The position numbers and the translations under genes were made by a program. Below the pieces are notes generated by a model. It saw nothing but the letters and a program-made list of their open reading frames with translations, had not been told where the DNA came from and ran no database searches. From contig CAZLKN010000048.1 of assembly GCA_964560135.1 (NCBI GenBank), positions 1-23,013 on the forward strand: a stretch of DNA of 23,013 bases, written 5' to 3'. Numbering within the stretch: the stretch's first letter is position 1; every line of letters begins with the position of its first letter. Shown in pieces: positions 20,477 through 23,013 of this stretch. Source of the DNA: CAZLKN01 sp964560135 (GTDB lineage: Bacteria; Actinomycetota; JAICYB01).

Positions 20477-23013
20477 ATGTATCCCCACCGTCGAACGCTC
20501 TCACTCACGCTCGCTGCGGCGCTCGCCGCTGCGCTCTACGCTGCGCCCCCGGCGACGGCGCAGACGGAGGCGATCCAGCCCAAGAGCGGGTCGTTCACCT
20601 TCACCGGTCGGGGGTGGGGGCACGGTCTCGGGATGAGCCAGTGGGGGGCAAAGGGCTTGGCGGACGCCGGCTGGCCCGCGGACAAGATCCTGGCGCACTA
20701 CTACACGGGCACCTCGCTCGCCGTCCTGCCCGGCCCGGCCAACGGAACCTCGCCCGGCACGATCCGCATCGGGCTCTTCCAGGGATCGGGGTCCCAGCGC
20801 GTGACGGGCAACGGCACCTACGAGATCGTCGAGAACGGGGGCCGGGTGGCCGCCACAGTGCCCTCGGGGCAGACCTGGAAGCTGGAACCGACCTCCGACG
20901 GCCGGATCCGGCTGGTCAAGCCGGACGGCTCCCAACACGCCGTCGTCGGCAACTCGAGCAACCCCATCTCTGTGCGCTTCGAACCACACAGCACGATCCT
21001 CAAGCTCCCCGATGTCGGGTACCGCTACCGCTACGGCCTGCTGACGGTCGAGGTCTACGCGTCCGGCGGATCCCACGCACTGCGCGGGATCCTGACCCTC
21101 GACTTCGAGAAGTACCTGTACGGACTGGGCGAGGTGCCGAGCTCCTGGCCCGTGGAGGCGCTGAAGGCGCAGGCGATCGCAGGGCGCACCTACGCCCTGG
21201 AGAAGACGAACCGGCTCGGACAGAACCGCAGCGGCTGCAACTGCGCCCTGTACTCCACCGTCTCCGACCAGGCCTACATCGGCTACGAGAAGGAGGCGGG
21301 GGCCCAGGGGGACCGGTGGGTCAAGGCGGTGAACGACACCACTGGCATGGTGTCCGTGGACGGCGGCGGGAAGCCGATCCAGGCCTACTACTCAGCCTCC
21401 AGTGGGGGGTACACCGAGGACAACGAGAAGCAGTGGGGTGGCTCCGCGATCTCCTACCTGCGCGGCGTCTGCGACCCGGGCGACTGGGCCTCCGGCTCCA
21501 ACCCGCACAGCAACTGGTCGCTGAGCCTCGACGAGCCGACCGTGCGCGAACGGCTGGCGTCGGGCGGGATCAACGTCGGCACGATCCAGCGCATCGAGCT
21601 CCTGGAGCCGCGCGGGGTGTCGGGCCGGGTGGTGCGCGAGGTGGACTCGTCCAGCGGCGGCGTGCGGGTCGTGGGCTCCACCGATTCCGCGCGCCTGTCC
21701 GGCGATCGCCTGCGCTCGCTGCTCCGGCTGAAGTCGAACCTGCTCTCGCCGCCGTTGTCCGGAGGGATCCGGGGCCGGTGGAACCAGCTCGGCTGCGCCC
21801 CCGGCCGGCCGCGGTCGGCGGAATACGGGTGGACCCTGGTCGACGGCTCCTCGTGGGGGCGGGCCCAGGATTTCAAGAAGGGACGCCTGTTCTGGGAGGC
21901 GGCGACTCACGACGTGTTCTGGAACTACGGCGGCATCCTCAAGAAATACGACGCCCTGCGGGCGGCGAAGGTGAAGGTCGGCGGGCCCACCAGCGACGAG
22001 TACCCGGTGCGCGGGGGCCGGGCTGTGAACTACCAGCGTGGCCGGATCTACTGGTCGTCCGAGACCGGCACGAACGTGGTCTTCGGCGGGATCCTGAACC
22101 GCTACCTCCAGCTCGGCGGTCCCGACTCGCACCTGCGCCTGCCCGTCCGCGACGAGGAGGGCGCACCGGGAGGCCGCCGGTCGCGCTTCCAGGGCGGGAT
22201 GCTGATCTGGAACCGCGAGACGGGCGAGATCAGGCGGGTCTACGGCGCGATCCTCGGCCGCTGGGAGAAGCTCAAGGGAGCACCGGCCCAGCCGCGCAAC
22301 GAGGAGTACACCTGGACCGAGGTCCGGGGCGCGAACCGCGGGCGGGCACAGGATTTCACCTCCGGACGGCTGTTCTGGGACCGGGACACGGGCAAGGTCT
22401 GGTGGGTGTACGGCGGGATCCTCGCCAAGTACGACAAGCTCCGGGACAACAAGACCGACCTGCGCATGCCGCTCACCGACGAGCACGGCGTCGCCGGTGG
22501 GCGCGCGGTGAACTTCGAGGGCGGACGGATCTACTGGTCCCGCGACACGGGAACCGCCGCGGTGTGGGGCGCGATCGGCCGGCGCTACGTGGAGCTCGGC
22601 GCCGACGACTCCTACCTGCGCCTGCCGCTGCGCGACGAGCAGGCGGCCCCCGGCGGCCGGCGCACCCGGTTCCAGGGCGGGATGCTGATCTGGAACCGCG
22701 AGACCGGCGAGGTGAAACAGGTCTACGGCGCGATCCTGCGCCGCTGGGAGAAGGCCGACGGGGCGCCGGGGCAGCCGCGCAACGAGGAGTCCCTGTGGCG
22801 AGACCTCGCGGGCGCGAACCGGGGCCGGGCCCAGGACTTCGCCCAGGGCAGGATCTTCTGGAACAGGGACACCGGGAAGGTCTTCTGGGTGTACGGCGGG
22901 ATCCTCTCCAAGTACGACGAGCTGCGCGACAAGTCGACGGACCTGCGGATGCCGCTCACCGACGAGCACGGCGTCACCGGTGGCCGGGCCGTGAATTTCG
23001 AGAACGGACGGAT
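20477..23013 (+). CDS. Secreted SpoIID/LytB-domain protein with LGFP super-repeats (3' end cut by window)
   Basis: Open for 845 codons from ATG 20477 to the right edge without a stop. A signal peptide (1-29, ending P-A-T-A-Q) is followed by F-T-G-R-G-W-G-H-G-L-G-M-S-Q-W-G-A (42-58) and I-L-A-H-Y-Y-T-G-T (71-79). The SpoIID core covers about 185-345: L-D-F-E-K-Y-L-Y-G-L-G-E-V-P (208-221), with E219 at the catalytic Glu position, E-A-L-K-A-Q-A-I-A-G-R-T-Y-A-L (227-241), and Y-Y-S-A-S-S-G-G-Y-T-E (304-314). SpoIID is a lytic transglycosylase acting on glycan strands free of stem peptides. The G-x-G-W-G-H-G block precedes the core, the reverse of the order in Bacillus SpoIID. Cysteines at 254, 256, 332 and 440 may form disulfides. 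LGFP modules start at about 431 and continue past the edge. Confidence 0.92.
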   Translation, partial: MYPHRRTLSLTLAAALAAALYAAPPATAQTEAIQPKSGSFTFTGRGWGHGLGMSQWGAKGLADAGWPADKILAHYYTGTSLAVLPGPANGTSPGTIRIGLFQGSGSQRVTGNGTYEIVENGGRVAATVPSGQTWKLEPTSDGRIRLVKPDGSQHAVVGNSSNPISVRFEPHSTILKLPDVGYRYRYGLLTVEVYASGGSHALRGILTLDFEKYLYGLGEVPSSWPVEALKAQAIAGRTYALEKTNRLGQNRSGCNCALYSTVSDQAYIGYEKEAGAQGDRWVKAVNDTTGMVSVDGGGKPIQAYYSASSGGYTEDNEKQWGGSAISYLRGVCDPGDWASGSNPHSNWSLSLDEPTVRERLASGGINVGTIQRIELLEPRGVSGRVVREVDSSSGGVRVVGSTDSARLSGDRLRSLLRLKSNLLSPPLSGGIRGRWNQLGCAPGRPRSAEYGWTLVDGSSWGRAQDFKKGRLFWEAATHDVFWNYGGILKKYDALRAAKVKVGGPTSDEYPVRGGRAVNYQRGRIYWSSETGTNVVFGGILNRYLQLGGPDSHLRLPVRDEEGAPGGRRSRFQGGMLIWNRETGEIRRVYGAILGRWEKLKGAPAQPRNEEYTWTEVRGANRGRAQDFTSGRLFWDRDTGKVWWVYGGILAKYDKLRDNKTDLRMPLTDEHGVAGGRAVNFEGGRIYWSRDTGTAAVWGAIGRRYVELGADDSYLRLPLRDEQAAPGGRRTRFQGGMLIWNRETGEVKQVYGAILRRWEKADGAPGQPRNEESLWRDLAGANRGRAQDFAQGRIFWNRDTGKVFWVYGGILSKYDELRDKSTDLRMPLTDEHGVTGGRAVNFENGR
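21857..23013 (+). repeat. Higher-order LGFP repeat, 483-bp (161-residue) period
   Basis: Three-module units A-B-C (53+52+56 residues) occur at 21857-22339, 22340-22822 and 22823-23013 (cut by the edge). Module A begins G-R-A-Q-D-F, B begins G-R-A-V-N, and C begins G-R-R-[ST]-R-F-Q-G-G-M-L-I-W. A 35-bp block in C (22187-22221) is identical at 22670-22704, exactly 483 bp on. Homologous modules match better across units than within a unit, so whole units were duplicated. Confidence 0.92.

Noticed and set aside
20350..20508. Extended N-terminus for the minus-strand GT2 gene
   Set aside because: The added 53 residues show no GT2 feature and occupy the intergenic region shared with the SpoIID gene start.

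Overview
High-G+C DNA (roughly 70% by eye) with many GTG starts, 4-bp ATGA/GTGA gene overlaps and LGFP wall-binding repeats. This points to an actinobacterium (Actinomycetota). The genus cannot be fixed from the sequence, and an uncultured lineage is possible. The window reads as a cell-surface polysaccharide and cell-wall locus. I see no RNA genes, CRISPR array, transposase or phage genes. No gene-free gap exceeds 300 bases; the longest is 1650-1839.

Layout. (1) 73-1649, minus strand: a membrane-anchored protein of unknown function translationally coupled to a LytR-CpsA-Psr (LCP) ligase. (2) 1840-5951, plus strand: a 78-residue membrane protein with a YIDPGS motif, a two-domain protein (kinase-like signature plus SAM methyltransferase), a membrane-anchored sulfatase-like enzyme and a flippase/LPG-synthase-type membrane protein. 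The first three are chained by 4-bp overlaps. (3) 5866-9094, minus strand: a GT-C-like polytopic membrane protein, a GT2 polyprenyl-phosphate glycosyltransferase and a small SAM methyltransferase, also chained by ATGA overlaps. (4) 9236-17557, plus strand: a second sulfatase-like paralogue, the ABC exporter Wzm/Wzt (Wzt with a C-terminal extension), an FkbM methyltransferase, a GT4 glycosyltransferase and a 780-residue fusion of GT4, coiled coil and SAM methyltransferase. (5) 17667-23013: an Amidase_3 wall hydrolase with LGFP repeats, a minus-strand GT2, and a SpoIID/LytB-domain protein with LGFP super-repeats that runs off the right edge.

How it may work together (inference). Cytoplasmic glycosyltransferases build a glycan on a lipid carrier. 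Methyltransferases decorate or cap it. Wzm/Wzt exports it, possibly reading the cap with the Wzt C-terminal domain. The GT2/GT-C pair adds sugars outside from a polyprenyl-phosphate donor, the sulfatase-like enzymes modify the exported chain, and the LCP protein attaches it to peptidoglycan. The amidase and SpoIID proteins share an LGFP scaffold and could remodel the wall sequentially: the amidase makes stem-peptide-free glycan, which is the known SpoIID substrate.

The most unusual items are the GT4-coiled-coil-methyltransferase fusion beside an ABC exporter, the kinase-like/methyltransferase protein coupled to the YIDPGS mini-protein and a sulfatase-like enzyme, the paired LGFP hydrolases with a 483-bp higher-order repeat, and shared extended -10 sequences before the two sulfatase-bearing transcription units.
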